Assembly: GCA_039621445.1 (NCBI GenBank)
Contig: CP154955.1
Location: forward strand, 59,241,564 to 59,305,563
Origin: Euglena gracilis
Taxonomy: Eukaryota > Euglenida > Euglenophyceae > Euglenales
DNA length: 64,000 bases
Direction of reading: 5' to 3'
Shown here: positions 39,002-49,290 of the stretch, in pieces
Position numbering within the stretch: the stretch's first letter is position 1
Layout: each line of letters begins with the position of its first letter
Position numbers and translations under genes: made by a program
Notes under the pieces: model-generated
What the model saw: only the letters and a program-made list of their open reading frames with translations
Databases searched by the model: none
What the model was told of the DNA's origin: nothing

Positions 39002-39239
39002 CTTCCCACTCGTACACCCAAGTCAGTCAGGTTTTTTTTAAACCCAAACCAATCACCTTTTTTAAGAAACAAGGAAAATGGCTAAGTCCAGGACCTCTCT
39101 TGCTACGTTCGGAAAACCAGTCAGTCACTCACCGACTTCCTACTCCCCCCAGGGGGGTCATTTTGACCAGGGCCAAAATGGCTCAAGATCAATGGGTTTT
39201 GGCCAAAACCCATTCATTTTCTCCAAAGTGCTCCAAAAA

Positions 39240-39482
39240 TGCAGTTACCAGAATCATCGCAACCGTCCTTCTGGAGGGCTTGCACGGGATCGAAAATCAA
39301 AAGGCCAAAGAAAATTTCGTCTTCCTTGACGTGTTGGGTCGTCTTCGTTGTTGTTCCTTGTTCCCCACTACTGGCCTGTTTTTGCCAAGCGGCTTCGACC
39401 TGCGAGGTTCGAGTTGAACATGCAAATTATTCTCCATGAATGTCCCCTGTCTAAAGTTGTTGATCTGTCCAGTTTTCCGCAT
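39240..39482. other. Coding-like island, strand unresolved
   Basis: Plus frame VLLEGLHGIENQKAKENFVF; minus frame RKTGQINNFRQGTFMENNLH. Both about 60 codons. Confidence 0.3.
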
Positions 39483-39519
39483 TTTGTCAAGGGGCTTTAA
39501 AATAGGTTTTAGATAGGTT

Positions 39520-39692
39520 TCAAAGAGATTTGCACAAATCCTGCTTGATGATCTTAGCTCTGCTCTTATTTAAGGAAGGTTGCACTCCCTGGCAGTGCCA
39601 TGGGCAGGCGGGGTTTTGGAGGGGGGGATCAAACGAAATCATCGAAAATTGGTCGGGTGGAAACAATTGCATGCTCAGGGTCCCACGGCTGG
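39520..39692 (-). CDS. Possible terminal exon
   Basis: Strong acceptor (CTTTCTTCCCTCTCTCAG), then SRGTLSMQLFPPDQFSMISF, DPPLQNPACPWHCQGVQPSL and a stop at 39520. The plus strand is open too. Confidence 0.42.
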
Positions 39693-39839
39693 CTGAGAGA
39701 GGGAAGAAAGCGCCCAGCTGCCGGCAAAGGCAAAAAGCCGTGTACATGTGCATAAGAGTGTGGAGACATTCACATAAATACACACACACATGCATACATG
39801 CGCCTACGACAAGAGAAAGCGCACCATGAATGCTGAAAA

Positions 39840-40260
39840 ACGTGCTGCAAAAAAATGCTGCAAATAAAAGCTAATAATCATCCATTTTATCAAAAATAAC
39901 AAACAAAAAGTTCATGTCCCCCCTGCAGACAATGACCACGCATGCACTCATTTACACCCCACACAGGGGTGGTGATTTGTGACAGTGGTCTTGTTTTGAT
40001 ATTTGAGAAACGTTTTGATATTTGGCGGATTTTAGTGCAAGTTGACTGTTAGAGAAATGCATCAGACTTGTGCTGGGATGGACCACATCAATTATTTGTA
40101 CACCCAGGCTTAATGGTGGAACCAACCCCCAGCCACAAGCCTATGCCACCCCACAGGCTGTGTGTGCGTACCGACACAGCCCCCCCCCCACGCAGCAGTC
40201 CCAGCCAGCTCTGCCATAGAAGGCCACAGAAAACTGAAGTCAGTCTGATGAGCAGGGAAT
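39840..40260. other. Unique intergenic or intronic sequence
   Basis: A-rich then mixed sequence. I see no convincing exon, RNA gene or repeat family here. Confidence 0.45.
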
Positions 40261-40705
40261 TTATTAAGGACCCCGGGGGGGGGGGGGGTCCAGCCTCCGG
40301 CTGGCAAAAAGGCTGCTTGCTGGAAACGAGGTGCTCTGGACCTCCCCCCTGGGGGGGATAGGGGGGGAGGGGGGGGGGGTCCAGGGATGGAGGGGCTGGG
40401 CTGGGCTGGATTGATGAAAAACAAAATTTTCTAAAACATTTTGCCTTCTTGACATTTGATGGATGGAATAGATCAAGGCTGGGGGACTGTGATGGAGGAA
40501 GCTGTGGTGAGGAAAAAAAATGCAGGGATAGGTGCGCTGGGCAGCCCAGTTGGCTGGCCAGCCTGCGGCCGGCTGGCCCAACCTCCGGCCGGGACTTTAT
40601 TTCACTCGACCCCCCCCGGGGGGGGGGGAGGGGGCTCCCAGCCCAGATTTGGGCTGCTGGCTGGATTTGAGCTGCTGGCTGGCTGGACCCCCCCAGGGGG
40701 ATAGG
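40257..40705 (+). repeat. Cluster of GGACCCC(G)n...GCTGGCTGG repeats
   Basis: Three diverged units with G/C runs and CTGGCTGG words as at 20461-20560; they look like old MITEs without recognisable ends. Confidence 0.5.
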
Positions 40706-40954
40706 GTACCCTCCGGCTTAAGAAATCCCCTGCTGATGAGAGCAAATTTGCGCTTTTTGAACCCTCCTGTATGCCAATCCAAGCCCAGCCCAATCCATGC
40801 AAATTCTTTACCAACCCCCCTCGGGGAGCACTTCCACTCTTCCAAAACCAGTCAGCCACGCTGTGTTTTTCTGGGACATCAGTCCATGCTTGTGCTTACC
40901 GACCGGGGGGGAGGGGGGGTGGGTGCTATAGGGTGCCAGCGAGAGGTGGCACAC

Positions 40955-41044
40955 CGAACTCCAGCAAAAAAGACAGCGGAGCAGTGCTTCCCCTCCACCT
41001 TGGTCAAGGCGGGTGGTTGGGATTTGTTGAGGGCACGACCGATC
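40955..41044 (-). CDS. Exon of unknown gene
   Basis: A superb acceptor (CATTTTCCCAAGCATTTCAG) and donor CG|GTGTGC enclose one base, IGRALNKSQPPALTKVEGKH, CSAVFFAGV and two bases. Codon bias fits the other exons. Confidence 0.65.
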
Positions 41045-41099
41045 CTGAAATGCTTGGGAAAATGATACGCAAAAGAATGAGCAAAAGCGATGGCACGAA

Positions 41100-41440
41100 C
41101 ATTCACAAACGCAAACACGGCACACACCCCCCCCCCCGCACACGCAACACACACAACACACCCTCACTCACCCACCCACCCACTCACCCATCCACCAACA
41201 GACTGACCCACCCACACAACCGCACACACATATACACAGATCCACCCACCAACCCCCCCCCGCACACAGACACACACACGCGCGCGCGCACACACAACCC
41301 ACTCACACAACACAAACAAGCAACACACAACACACACACACAAACAACACCTGCACAAATGCAAACACATATGAGCATATACATGCATGCACGCACACAC
41401 GCATGCACGCACACATACATTCGTGCGCGCGTGCACAACA
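41100..41440. repeat. Degenerate (CA)n with CCCA and CG interruptions
   Basis: Low-complexity tract; no gene. Confidence 0.9.
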
Positions 41441-41554
41441 CGCCAAGGGTGGGTCAAAAACGTCTCAGGCTAAAACACCTGAATCATTCGAAAAAAACAC
41501 ACATTGGATGGAGCATGCGAACATCATCCCATTATCATTGTTGACAACAACGGC

Positions 41555-41598
41555 AACAGCAGCAGCAGCAGCAACAACAACGACGACAACGACAACGT

Positions 41599-41630
<32 letters not shown>

Positions 41631-41668
41631 GGCAGCAGCAGCAGCAGCGGGCAGCAGCAGCAACAGCG

Positions 41669-41705
<37 letters not shown>

Positions 41706-41762
41706 GGCAGCAGCAGCAGCAGCGGGCAGCAGCAGCAGCAGCGGGCAGCAGCAGTAGCAGCG

Positions 41763-41795
<33 letters not shown>
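41555..41795. repeat. (CAG)n with CGG interruptions
   Basis: About 240 bases of CAG/CAA triplets. Poly-Ser, poly-Gln or poly-Ala frames across it are not evidence of a gene. Confidence 0.95.
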
Positions 41796-41796
<1 letters not shown>

Positions 41797-41849
41797 ACCC
41801 TCAACGCAAGCGGCCCGCATTGCAGCCCGGGGGGGGGGGCAGCCGTGGG

Positions 41850-42021
41850 GGCACAGCAGCATGTTGAACACCAGCTCCTCCAGCAGTAGCGCCGGCTCGG
41901 CACCAGCACCCGGCCGTCGCTTGACGCCCGGCTCACAGGCTGGAACACTTGGGGGCTGGGAATGACTTTTCCGCTCCGGCGAAGCCTGATTCATTCGGTT
42001 CCTCCACCGTGGATCAAACAC
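41850..42021 (-). CDS. Exon of unknown gene
   Basis: One frame runs MFDPRWRNRMNQASPERKSH, ACEPGVKRRPGAGAEPALLL and EELVFNMLLCPHGC, with G/C-ending codons in the last part. An acceptor AGTGTTCCAG at 41940 could start a shorter exon in the same frame. Ends approximate. Confidence 0.5.
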
Positions 42022-42401
42022 CGGGGCCCCATTTGGCTTGCTGGCTCCAAGTTTAGGTTTGGGCTTTTTCCCCGCACAGTTGCCGTTTTTTCTCGGCTTT
42101 TTTGCAACTTCGACTTTTCGTACCCAGTTCTACCCCTCGGCACGCCCCGCTCCGACCCCCGCAGCGGCCGTTCATGCACCTGAAAAATTCAACCTGATAC
42201 CCCACACATCATACGGGGGGGGAGGGGGCACAACATGAACCCTCAAGAAATGCGACGCAAAAAAAAACCGTAATAAAAAACAGGGAAAAAAAACTCAAAA
42301 CACAAATTTTTCCAAAACCGAAAAACACAAAAAAGCATTTGTGTTCCTCCCCCCTGCGGAATTACACCGGATGCATGTCGATGCCCACTTGTCGCACGCA
42401 G

Positions 42402-42467
42402 CCATACATCCACGGAAAGATTGGATGCGCGCGACACGCGTGAATCGACTGTTTGTTGTGCACGACG
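42402..42467 (+). CDS. Possible exon
   Basis: The acceptor CTTGTCGCACGCAG and donor G|GTGGCC enclose IHPRKDWMRATRVNRLFVVH plus D. The surrounding 300 bases are open in several frames on both strands. Confidence 0.4.
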
Positions 42468-42769
42468 GTGGCCATTGCCAGTGGCATGGCAGCAGCAAGC
42501 ACCTGGGGCGGCGGCATCGGCACGCACTGCGCAGCCAACCACTGTGTGTTCTGGTTCTGACCTATTCCATTTGGTGGTCGTTGAAGGGTTCAGGGGTGTT
42601 TGGCACATGCTTTGAAGGCCGCAGACCATCCCCTTGCGTGGGGGTCAAGTTGGCCCAACAGCCCAGGGAGCCAACAACGGGGGGGGGGGAGCACAGCATT
42701 TTGCTCACATGCGCTTCGGATGTTACTTTGGATGTTACTAATTGATTGGGCACGTGCAAAACAGGGGGA

Positions 42770-42880
42770 AAAACCCTTCAAAAAATGGGGGCAAGATCGC
42801 AAGCTAAGGCCGAAGGCCAACTTTAGAGGGGCCAAGTTGGCACGTAACCAAGAGGGGGGCCAAGCGAGGGGGTGGGTCCA
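42770..42880 (+). repeat. Family Q, diverged copy 3
   Basis: Shares the GGCCAACTTTAGAGGGGCCA and TAACCAAGAGGGGGGCCAAG pattern with 11395-11510. Confidence 0.5.
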
Positions 42881-43069
42881 ACGGCAGGGCCAGGGAATCC
42901 TAACCACTGCCTCTGCCTCCGTTCTTGAACATGACCATTTGGTTTTATCTGGCACCTGTTGCACCGAAGGCTGTTACCACAAAGCTTCCCTTCGGGTGTC
43001 TAGACAGAATTTCTTTCAACTCATCGATGGAAAAAGGGGGCTGACAGGACCTCTGGGGTCCCCTCCAAA

Positions 43070-43140
43070 TTAAGCGAAGCCCGGGCCATCATAGACGACG
43101 ACGTCGAACTGGAGGAGCACGTGCTTCGTGGTGTCCGTCA
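43070..43140 (-). CDS. Terminal exon of a membrane-like protein gene
   Basis: A strong acceptor (TGCCTTCCTCCGCAG) is followed by two bases, TDTTKHVLLQFDVVVYDGPG, FA and TAA. Its phase fits exon 43475-43586 (G+TG gives Val). Confidence 0.62.
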
Positions 43141-43474
43141 CTGCGGAGGAAGGCAGGGCTGGTCCCGGGGGGGGGGGGGGGCAGCAGGCGAGAGGAAATT
43201 CCCGAGGACACCCATTGCACACAAAAAAGAATTGTCATTCTTTTTCCTGCAATTGAAACCCTCACCTGCTTTTTTTTGTATTTCTTTGCCCAAAGTGCGA
43301 TGTCATCAGGCAATGGGGGAGTGGACAGTGGACAGTGCCCTGGCCTACCCAAGCCTACCCCGGCCTACCCAGAGCATCACCTGGCGGCTCTCTTTCCTGG
43401 CGACCCCACAAACCCCTTTCTCGCGGAGCTGTTTTGGACGTGGACGACACACACGCAGGCGGCTACGAGCACAC

Positions 43475-43586
43475 CGGCGTAGCGGAAGAGGACGTGGGAG
43501 TAAAAGTCCAGGACGGGGCCCTCCGCCTCCTCAACGGCCAGAAACTTGCCGTGGGGCAGGTGGGGCGGGGGGCCGGGCGATGCGCT
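43475..43586 (-). CDS. Exon of a membrane-like protein gene
   Basis: The acceptor TTTTTGGTTCAG and donor GCCG|GTGTGC enclose SASPGPPPHLPHGKFLAVEE, AEGPVLDFYSHVLFRYA and one base. Very strong G/C third-position bias. The frame stays open downstream with a hydrophobic stretch (GVLVAACVCVVHVQ), so a later donor is possible. Family not recognised. Confidence 0.68.
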
Positions 43587-43734
43587 CTGAACCAAAAATG
43601 CAACCTTTCTGGAGGAGGGTCGGGAAGGTGACCGGTAAACAAAAAACCTGAAAACGTCCTATCTGGCAAAAAAAAAACGATCTTCTGACAAATAATTTTG
43701 TTATCCTGTCAAGCAAAAATGAAACGGTAAGATC

Positions 43735-43890
43735 TTGGGGGGAAAAAAGAAACGATTTCCAGCAGTCCTTCTGCTGGAATTTTGTCCACCCACCGAAACT
43801 CAAAAAAAAAAAGATTTTTTCGACTTTCTTTGTGATTTCGGACCTGTCCGATACGGGCGGCCCAGGCAGTCCTTAGGCCACCCTTAGAAA
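43735..43890 (+). repeat. Family J, copy 3
   Basis: Diverged copy: GAAACGATTTCCAGCAGTCC, GTCCACCCACCGAAACTCAA and CAGTCCTTAGGCC, followed by CCTTAAAAC motifs. Confidence 0.45.
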
Positions 43891-44439
43891 ATAGAATTTT
43901 GAAAAGCCTTAAAACTTTCAAACCATAAAAATGCCTTAGAACAATTAAAATTATGAGGCTTTTCACTAAACGTCAGGACTCCAAGTCTCTGGCCCTTGGC
44001 CGGTTGGTGTCCACCACCGGCAATAGGGAACGGGTGCGGAGTGGGGGGGGGAGCACTTTCCAATCTTGCTGAAACACGTTCACTCATTTTTCCTCCACCG
44101 CACGGCATTTCTGTGCAATAAAAAAAAACACGCGATAGCGTGAATCCAAGCAGCCCAACCAAAATAAAAAAAACCTCAAAAAAAACAAAACAATCCACAA
44201 ATATACGGTGGGCCCAAAAAAAGATGTGCAGAAATGCGCAAAATGTGCAGCGCATCCCCTCTGCAGCTGCAAAATGCCGTGACCTGTAAACCGGGGGGGG
44301 GGATACAAGCTCGGTCCAATATTTTGGGGGGAATTCATTTATTTGATTTTTTCCTTCTCGTTCAATAATACGCAGGGCGATCCTCCACGGAAAAAAGGTT
44401 CCCTGCCCAAAACATTCAATGAAAATCTAGATGAAAATA

Positions 44440-44640
44440 GGCCAACATTTCTTTCGCAGAAATGGGTCAACATCAGGGGAGAAAAAGTAACGGTTCCTGG
44501 CATCCTTGGACCAAGCCCAGGGATGCCATATCCCATCCACCCAAAACGATCAAAACGTTTTCAAAATTTTTAATTTTTTTGACCCCATTCAACCCCTGGA
44601 CCGGCCGACGTCCAGCCCTTAGGCCTAAGGGTGGTCCTTG
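44440..44640 (+). repeat. Family J, copy 4
   Basis: GGTTCCTGGCATCCTTGGAC, CATCCACCCAAAACGATCAA and CCCATTCAACCCCTGGAC match the other copies. Confidence 0.6.
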
Positions 44641-44689
44641 CATGGTGGTCCTCAATTTTAAACTGTGGATGGGGGAATGCTTCACCGTT

Positions 44690-44940
44690 TGGTGGAGTCA
44701 GGTATGGTTTGAATTCATCCATGTGCACATCTTCGACACCGTTGGGCAAAGCGACTTTATAGCGCCCACTTGTACCCAACCGGTCGAGGATCTCACACGG
44801 TCCAATCCAGAGGGGGGTCCAACGAGGATTGCATGCGGGTTCAACTGTTCCGAACCCACACGCGGTCACCTGGGTTGTACACTGGTGATTTGTAATCTTG
44901 TAAGAATTAAAGTCCCTTATGGAGCAGCTGACAGAACCCC
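44690..44940 (-). pseudogene. Ty3/gypsy retrotransposon, integrase C-terminal remnant
   Basis: On the minus strand one frame encodes PVYNPGDRVWVRNS, the GDRVW motif of Ty3/gypsy integrase C-termini. After a frameshift near 44840 another frame continues NPRWTPLWIGPCEILDRLGT, SGRYKVALPNGVEDVHMDEF and KPYL, the canonical W.GP..IL.[KR]...Y.[VL].LP.....VH...[LF]KPY pattern. The rest of pol is missing. The frameshift and truncation mark a dead copy. No LTR was recognised. Confidence 0.8.
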
Positions 44941-45156
44941 CCACCCCCACAGATGAGAGAACTCTGGGTGCAATGACCGCTTTCGAAACACAAAACGAAT
45001 ACCCCAAAAAGGCAAAAAAAAAAAAACTCCCTGAAGCACGGGTTGACCTCTAGCCTTGGGGGCACACACGAACCAGGCAGGGATACCAGCACCAAAGTGC
45101 AGGTGTCCCTCCAGGGGGTCGGTTCTGCGTCCTGGCAGGGACGCACACACAGGACC

Positions 45157-45385
45157 TACCCCCCCCCATGAGAAACTGTCACCTGACAAGTCGGCCAGTG
45201 CCAAGGACGCTGACACCCTGACAGTTTCCAGGAAAATCACTCCAAGGGAAAGTCAATGGAAAATGACCCTGACAGGTTGGCTGGTACACTGGGACCCTGA
45301 CAACTTCCTATGATGACAGGTTTATCAGTATCAAGGACCTGGCAGCTTCCCAGGCGGGACCCTGACAGGTTCTTGGGGGTATCCT
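45157..45385 (+). repeat. Dispersed repeat family H, copy 1
   Basis: Opens TACCCCCCCCCATGAGAAAC and contains many ACCCTGACA.[GC]TT and GACAGGTTGGCTGGTA.C units, ending GACAGGTTCTTGGGGGTA. Second copy at 63505-63750. Confidence 0.75.
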
Positions 45386-45386
45386 T

Positions 45387-45470
45387 TTAACAATAGCCAT
45401 TTATGGATCGTGGAAGCGCTGGTGCCCACCCCCGGGTCGCAATGACTTCCACCGGCTCATAGCACCCACC
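45387..45470 (-). CDS. Terminal exon of unknown gene
   Basis: Strong acceptor (GGCTCCCTCCCTCCCCCAG) then 27 codons in phase 0, GGCYEPVEVIATRGWAPALP and RSINGYC, then TAA. Another frame (VGAMSRWKSLRP) is also open to a stop. Confidence 0.45.
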   Translation of the reverse strand, partial: GGCYEPVEVIATRGWAPALPRSINGYC

Positions 45471-45589
45471 CTGGGGGAGGGAGGGAGCCGGGCTGAACGG
45501 GGAGGCCTGGTCCTGGGGGGGGGGGGCGACCACCACCCAGGAGGTGGGGGGGGGGCGACCCTCCCCCTCCCACCCACCATGGCACCGCC

Positions 45590-45805
45590 CCAGGGAAAAT
45601 TCCTTCGGCGCCGAAGGTAAGTCGTGCGCTAAATTGGAACCCCCGGAAATGTGGGAAGGGGGGGACGGACCCCACCACCACCACGGCACCGTTACGGGGA
45701 TTCACACCCAGCCCTGAGGGGGGGGGGGGTTATTGGGGAAGCTTGCATGGGCTGATGAAATATGACGCGGACCATCGCAACTTGACCTGTACTCCACCTT
45801 AGGGT
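45590..45805 (+). repeat. Dispersed repeat family R, copy 1
   Basis: GGGGAAGCTTGCATGGGCTG followed by ATGAAATATGA and CTCCACCTTA is present inverted at 48020-48300. Confidence 0.8.
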
Positions 45806-45984
45806 GTGAGCCGCGGGCACAATAAGGGTTGGGCGATAACAGAGCTGGCCGCCAGCCCCCCAGCGGGGGTCCTCGGTCCGCCAGTGAACCTGATATCGGA
45901 CGTCGCGGGAGGCCGGGGCGGTGGGCTGCAGGATGGCAGGAGGGCACCGCCATCTCAGCAAAAAAAGGACGGGAAGCAGGGGGG

Positions 45985-46205
45985 ATGGATGTCGAATGCC
46001 TGCAGAAAACTGTGGGGAAATCGCGATTGTGAAAACTGTGGGGAAATGCAGGGATTGCAAATACTGCAGGAAAAATGTACAAGAATGTGGAAATTGTGAA
46101 AAAAAAACTCCGAAAAAGGTGCGGAGAATTGTGAATGTCGCGGGAAATTGCGAATATTGCGGAGAATTGCGCACATTGCAGAAAAATTGCGCGTGTCAAT
46201 TCCCC
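45985..46205 (+). repeat. Family G-like GAAAATTGCGG array
   Basis: Degenerate GGAAATTGCG units ending TGTCAATTCCCCCTCCCC, as in the core and right end of family G. Confidence 0.6.
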
Positions 46206-46259
46206 CTCCCCAAAGTTGTGCGATAGGGGAGCCTGCCAAAATAAATATTGCCAAGGATG

Positions 46260-46600
46260 GTTTCAGATTAAGTGGATGGCTGCCTCCAGAGGAGGACAGC
46301 TCTGCTGTTTGGGCCTAATCCAGTGCACTACCATGAATGGTTCAGAAAGGGGGGGTCGTGCTATTGGGACTTTCGTGGAGTCAGTGGGGGGGGGGGGCTG
46401 CTTTGGAGGAGGTTTGAGGCACTTGTTTTTATCCAGCTGAACACCAGAAGATTGAGCAAAGCTCCCCAAAAAAAATGTCACCAAATTTCCTCATTCAGGC
46501 ATACAGGTATGGGGGGGGGGGGTTGAGAAACTTGAGCAGAATGTAAACAATAAGAGAGAATGGGGTAAAAAGTACATCAGAAAAGACTCAGTCGTCATTT
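46260..46600. other. Unique sequence, nothing recognised
   Basis: Mixed sequence with a G-run near 46500. It shares TTCCTCATTCAGGC with 24493-24506. No exon called. Confidence 0.4.
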
Positions 46601-46743
46601 TACTGGAGTCGGTGTGCCTCTCTGTGTGTCTTAAGCAGGCTGAGCTTCAGCATTTGATTGAGATTTTAATCGGTGTGTCCATTATACTCCGAAACATTGT
46701 TAGTGGAGTGGTTGGTAGAAACGCCACCAGGCCGAAAAATCGA

Positions 46744-46853
46744 TCAGGGGCGGCCCTCCCCAAGCTGCCGGAACAGCACGTCGAAGTGCCAGCGCTCTTC
46801 GCACATGGCGATGCAGTCCGGCGCAGCGTCATAACGGGGCCGCATTGGAAGCA
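46744..46853 (-). CDS. Terminal exon of unknown gene
   Basis: A C-rich acceptor (CCCCCCTCTGCAG) is followed by two bases, LPMRPRYDAAPDCIAMCEER, WHFDVLFRQLGEGRP and TGA. Strongly protein-like, with G/C third-position bias. Family not recognised. Confidence 0.65.
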
Positions 46854-46954
46854 CTGCAGAGGGGGGGGGGGGGTACGCGAGGACCCCGGGAAATGTGATG
46901 GGAAACACCAAAAATCCAATCTTTGCCAACATTGAAAGACAAAAAAGTAAATCC

Positions 46955-47055
46955 GCAAAATATTATGTGTAAATAATAATATATACTAATATATGAATAT
47001 TATATATTAAGATTATTATTTAATATTAATATTTATTATAAAAAACAAATAATTT
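46955..47055. other. AT-rich tract
   Basis: TAATATTAT-type sequence; no gene. Confidence 0.85.
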
Positions 47056-47560
47056 CCCCCCCAGATAATATCCCCCCAAATAAAAGTCCCACAAATTATA
47101 TTCCCCACCTGACTTCGGCCGCCCAAATAACATTGCATCCCCCGTTTTTCACAGACGGCACAGAAAAACATGCGTTTTCCTGGGAGCTGGAGCCATATTT
47201 TGTGTAAATGTTACATGAAAACGGAAGAGAAAATACTTATTGGCACCTTTTTGAGACTATTGCCGATGATGCCGAAAGGGAACCTTCCCCCCAACCGATG
47301 AGGAAAACCCAAAATGTCAAAAAGAATATTTTTTTTGGCTTGTTCCCCCCCACCATTGCTCATGATGATGAATCCCGGCACCTCCACAGGGCATCCTTCG
47401 GGTAACCAAAAACCAGGAGTCCAGTTTTGCGTAAGAGTCTTCCCAGACATCCCTGGGTGTGCGCGCAAATGCACTTTTTTGCAACCCCCAAATAATATTC
47501 CCCCCCTCGAAAATATCATTTGGTCCGCCTAAGTAGACCCTAAAGGGGGGGGTATTATTT
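47055..47560 (+). mobile_element. Family F element, copy 4
   Basis: CCAGATAATATCCCCCCAAA and CGCCCAAATAACATTGCATC units on the left, GGGGGGGTATTATTTGACAA on the right. An inner segment (AATGTCAAAAAGAATATTTT) is repeated inverted at 47640-47720. Confidence 0.6.
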
Positions 47561-48019
47561 GACAAAAAAATACATAACCTTTGGATGTAAAATCTTGACC
47601 GCGAGATTGCATTGTATCCATGCTGAACACCATCAAACCCATGGTCGGTGCAATTTTCAGTGTGGGGGTGCCAAAAAAATTCTTCTTTTTGGCATTTCTG
47701 GTTTTCATCATCAGCGGTAGTGGGGGGGGGTCTTCTATTTTGGCATCATATCAGCGATCGTGGGTGCTGTGGGTGCTGTGGCTCAAAAATTGGGCCCCGG
47801 AACCGGAAACCTGAAGATAAAAAAGATGTAATGAGAAAATTTTGTCTTTTTGGGAACCCTCAAAATGATTTTTTTCTGGGTTTTCAAAACCTCCAGACCC
47901 ACCCAAAAACAAGACCTGGGTCTCATTTTGGGGAATTCACAGCAAAACCTTAACTGCAAAACAGCTGCATTTACCCTGGGCAGTATGTTCAGTTGGTTTC
48001 GGGTTTTGGTTCTAAAAAG

Positions 48020-48300
48020 TTTTCATCATCTTTATGCCAAGGTGGAGTGCAGGTTAAGTTGGGAGGGACCACATCATATTTCATCAGCCCATGCAAGCTT
48101 CCCCAAGCATAACCCCCCCTCCCCAACCCGAGCTGGCTGGGAATCCCCGCAACTGTGTGGGTGGTTGGAGAGGGTCCGACCACCCCCTTCCTGTATTTCT
48201 GGGGTCCGAATTATTACGTCAAAACTTTTCTTCGGCGCTGAAGGAATTTTTCCTTGGTGGGTGCCATGGGGGGATGGAAGGGCTTCGATGACTTTTGAGT
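48020..48300 (-). repeat. Family R, copy 2 (inverted)
   Basis: Inverse of 45590-45805, including CATATTTCATCAGCCCATGC and TTCGGCGCTGAAGG. Confidence 0.8.
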
Positions 48301-48344
48301 CGCCATCCGGGTGTCTCACATTTGATGGGGCCATATATGCACAT

Positions 48345-48432
48345 AAACATATGTAAGTAAGTAAGTATGTATGTATGTGTATGTATATATATGTACATAT
48401 ATGCATATATACATATGTATGTATGTATTTTT
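48345..48432. repeat. (TATG)n
   Basis: GTATGTATGT and ATATGCATAT repeats. Confidence 0.93.
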
Positions 48433-48514
48433 AGATTCTGGCTGGGAGGAGGATTTTCAGACGGCAGGCATAGCCAAGGGGGTCGTGACTGTTGGGTTGG
48501 GGGCAGAAACTTGC

Positions 48515-48697
48515 CGAAAAGAATTGCACCCGACAGCACCCAATTGTTCCCCGACAAGCCCAGCAAGCGAAAGCAACTTCCCCTTGCCCAACCTTCCATG
48601 GCTTCTTGAAAAGCAGCCTGGCTCACAAAGAGTCAATGTCATCTTGCCTTTTCCTTCTTCGGGCGTGTGTTTAGTCACTGTGAGAGCCGCTCAATAG
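48515..48697 (+). CDS. 60-codon open frame, unknown
   Basis: RKELHPTAPNCSPTSPASES, NFPLPNLPWLLEKQPGSQRV, then VILPFPSSGVCLVTVRAAQ and TAG. The minus strand is also open; no clear acceptor. Confidence 0.27.
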   Translation, partial: RKELHPTAPNCSPTSPASESNFPLPNLPWLLEKQPGSQRVNVILPFPSSGVCLVTVRAAQ

Positions 48698-49089
48698 GCA
48701 TTTGTCTGCACAATCCACCCTCCCTGGCTTCACTGACGAAGTGGGCAATCTGTTCCATTGATTGCGTTGCCGAGTTGGTTTTGTGATGGCAGGGGTGATG
48801 CACCTAAAAATAATGCCTGACCAGTGGCAGTTGTGGGGGGTGTATGACCACCCCAGCGTCGGGTCGTAGGAGCCCGGCAAGGGTGGGGAGGGGGGGCTAG
48901 TGTGCCCAGTTCCACTTCAAATCCATCATTTGGTTGGAATGTCTTTTTCGGATTCCTTTGGGTTTGAAGAAAGATGAGGATCTGCTTTGCTTTTAAAAAA
49001 AAAACCTTTGAGAACATTTAAATGACGTATAAAATTTTGCAAAATGCCTTAAAATGCCTGAAAAGCTAAAAAAAAAATCCTGGGAGAAT

Positions 49090-49250
49090 TTTCTTCAATA
49101 GAGCAGGCAAAAAAAGCCACTCCAGGAAAAAAACGATTTCTGCTTGGAACATGGTCTATCCAACCAAAACTCAAAAAAAAGTTTTTGACTCTTTGGACCA
49201 CGTCCAAATCAAAAAATACGGGTTTGGTGACCCCCGCCGCCCTTGGAAAC
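49090..49250 (+). repeat. Family J, copy 5
   Basis: AAACGATTTCTGCTTGGAAC, GGTCTATCCAACCAAAACTC and GGACCACGTCCAAATCAAA, flanked by GCCTTAAAATGCC motifs. Confidence 0.55.
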
Positions 49251-49290
49251 CAGTTGTTCACAGAACCTCTAGAAAGCCTTAAAATGCCTT

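Noticed and set aside
41399-42021. Poly-Ser/Gln/Ala frame over the CAG repeat
   Set aside because: Repeat translation; only the minus-strand part beyond 41850 looks coding.
45591-45613. 23-base exon between CCCCAG and GTAAGT
   Set aside because: The segment belongs to repeat family R and is present, with a changed donor, in the inverted copy near 48235-48275.
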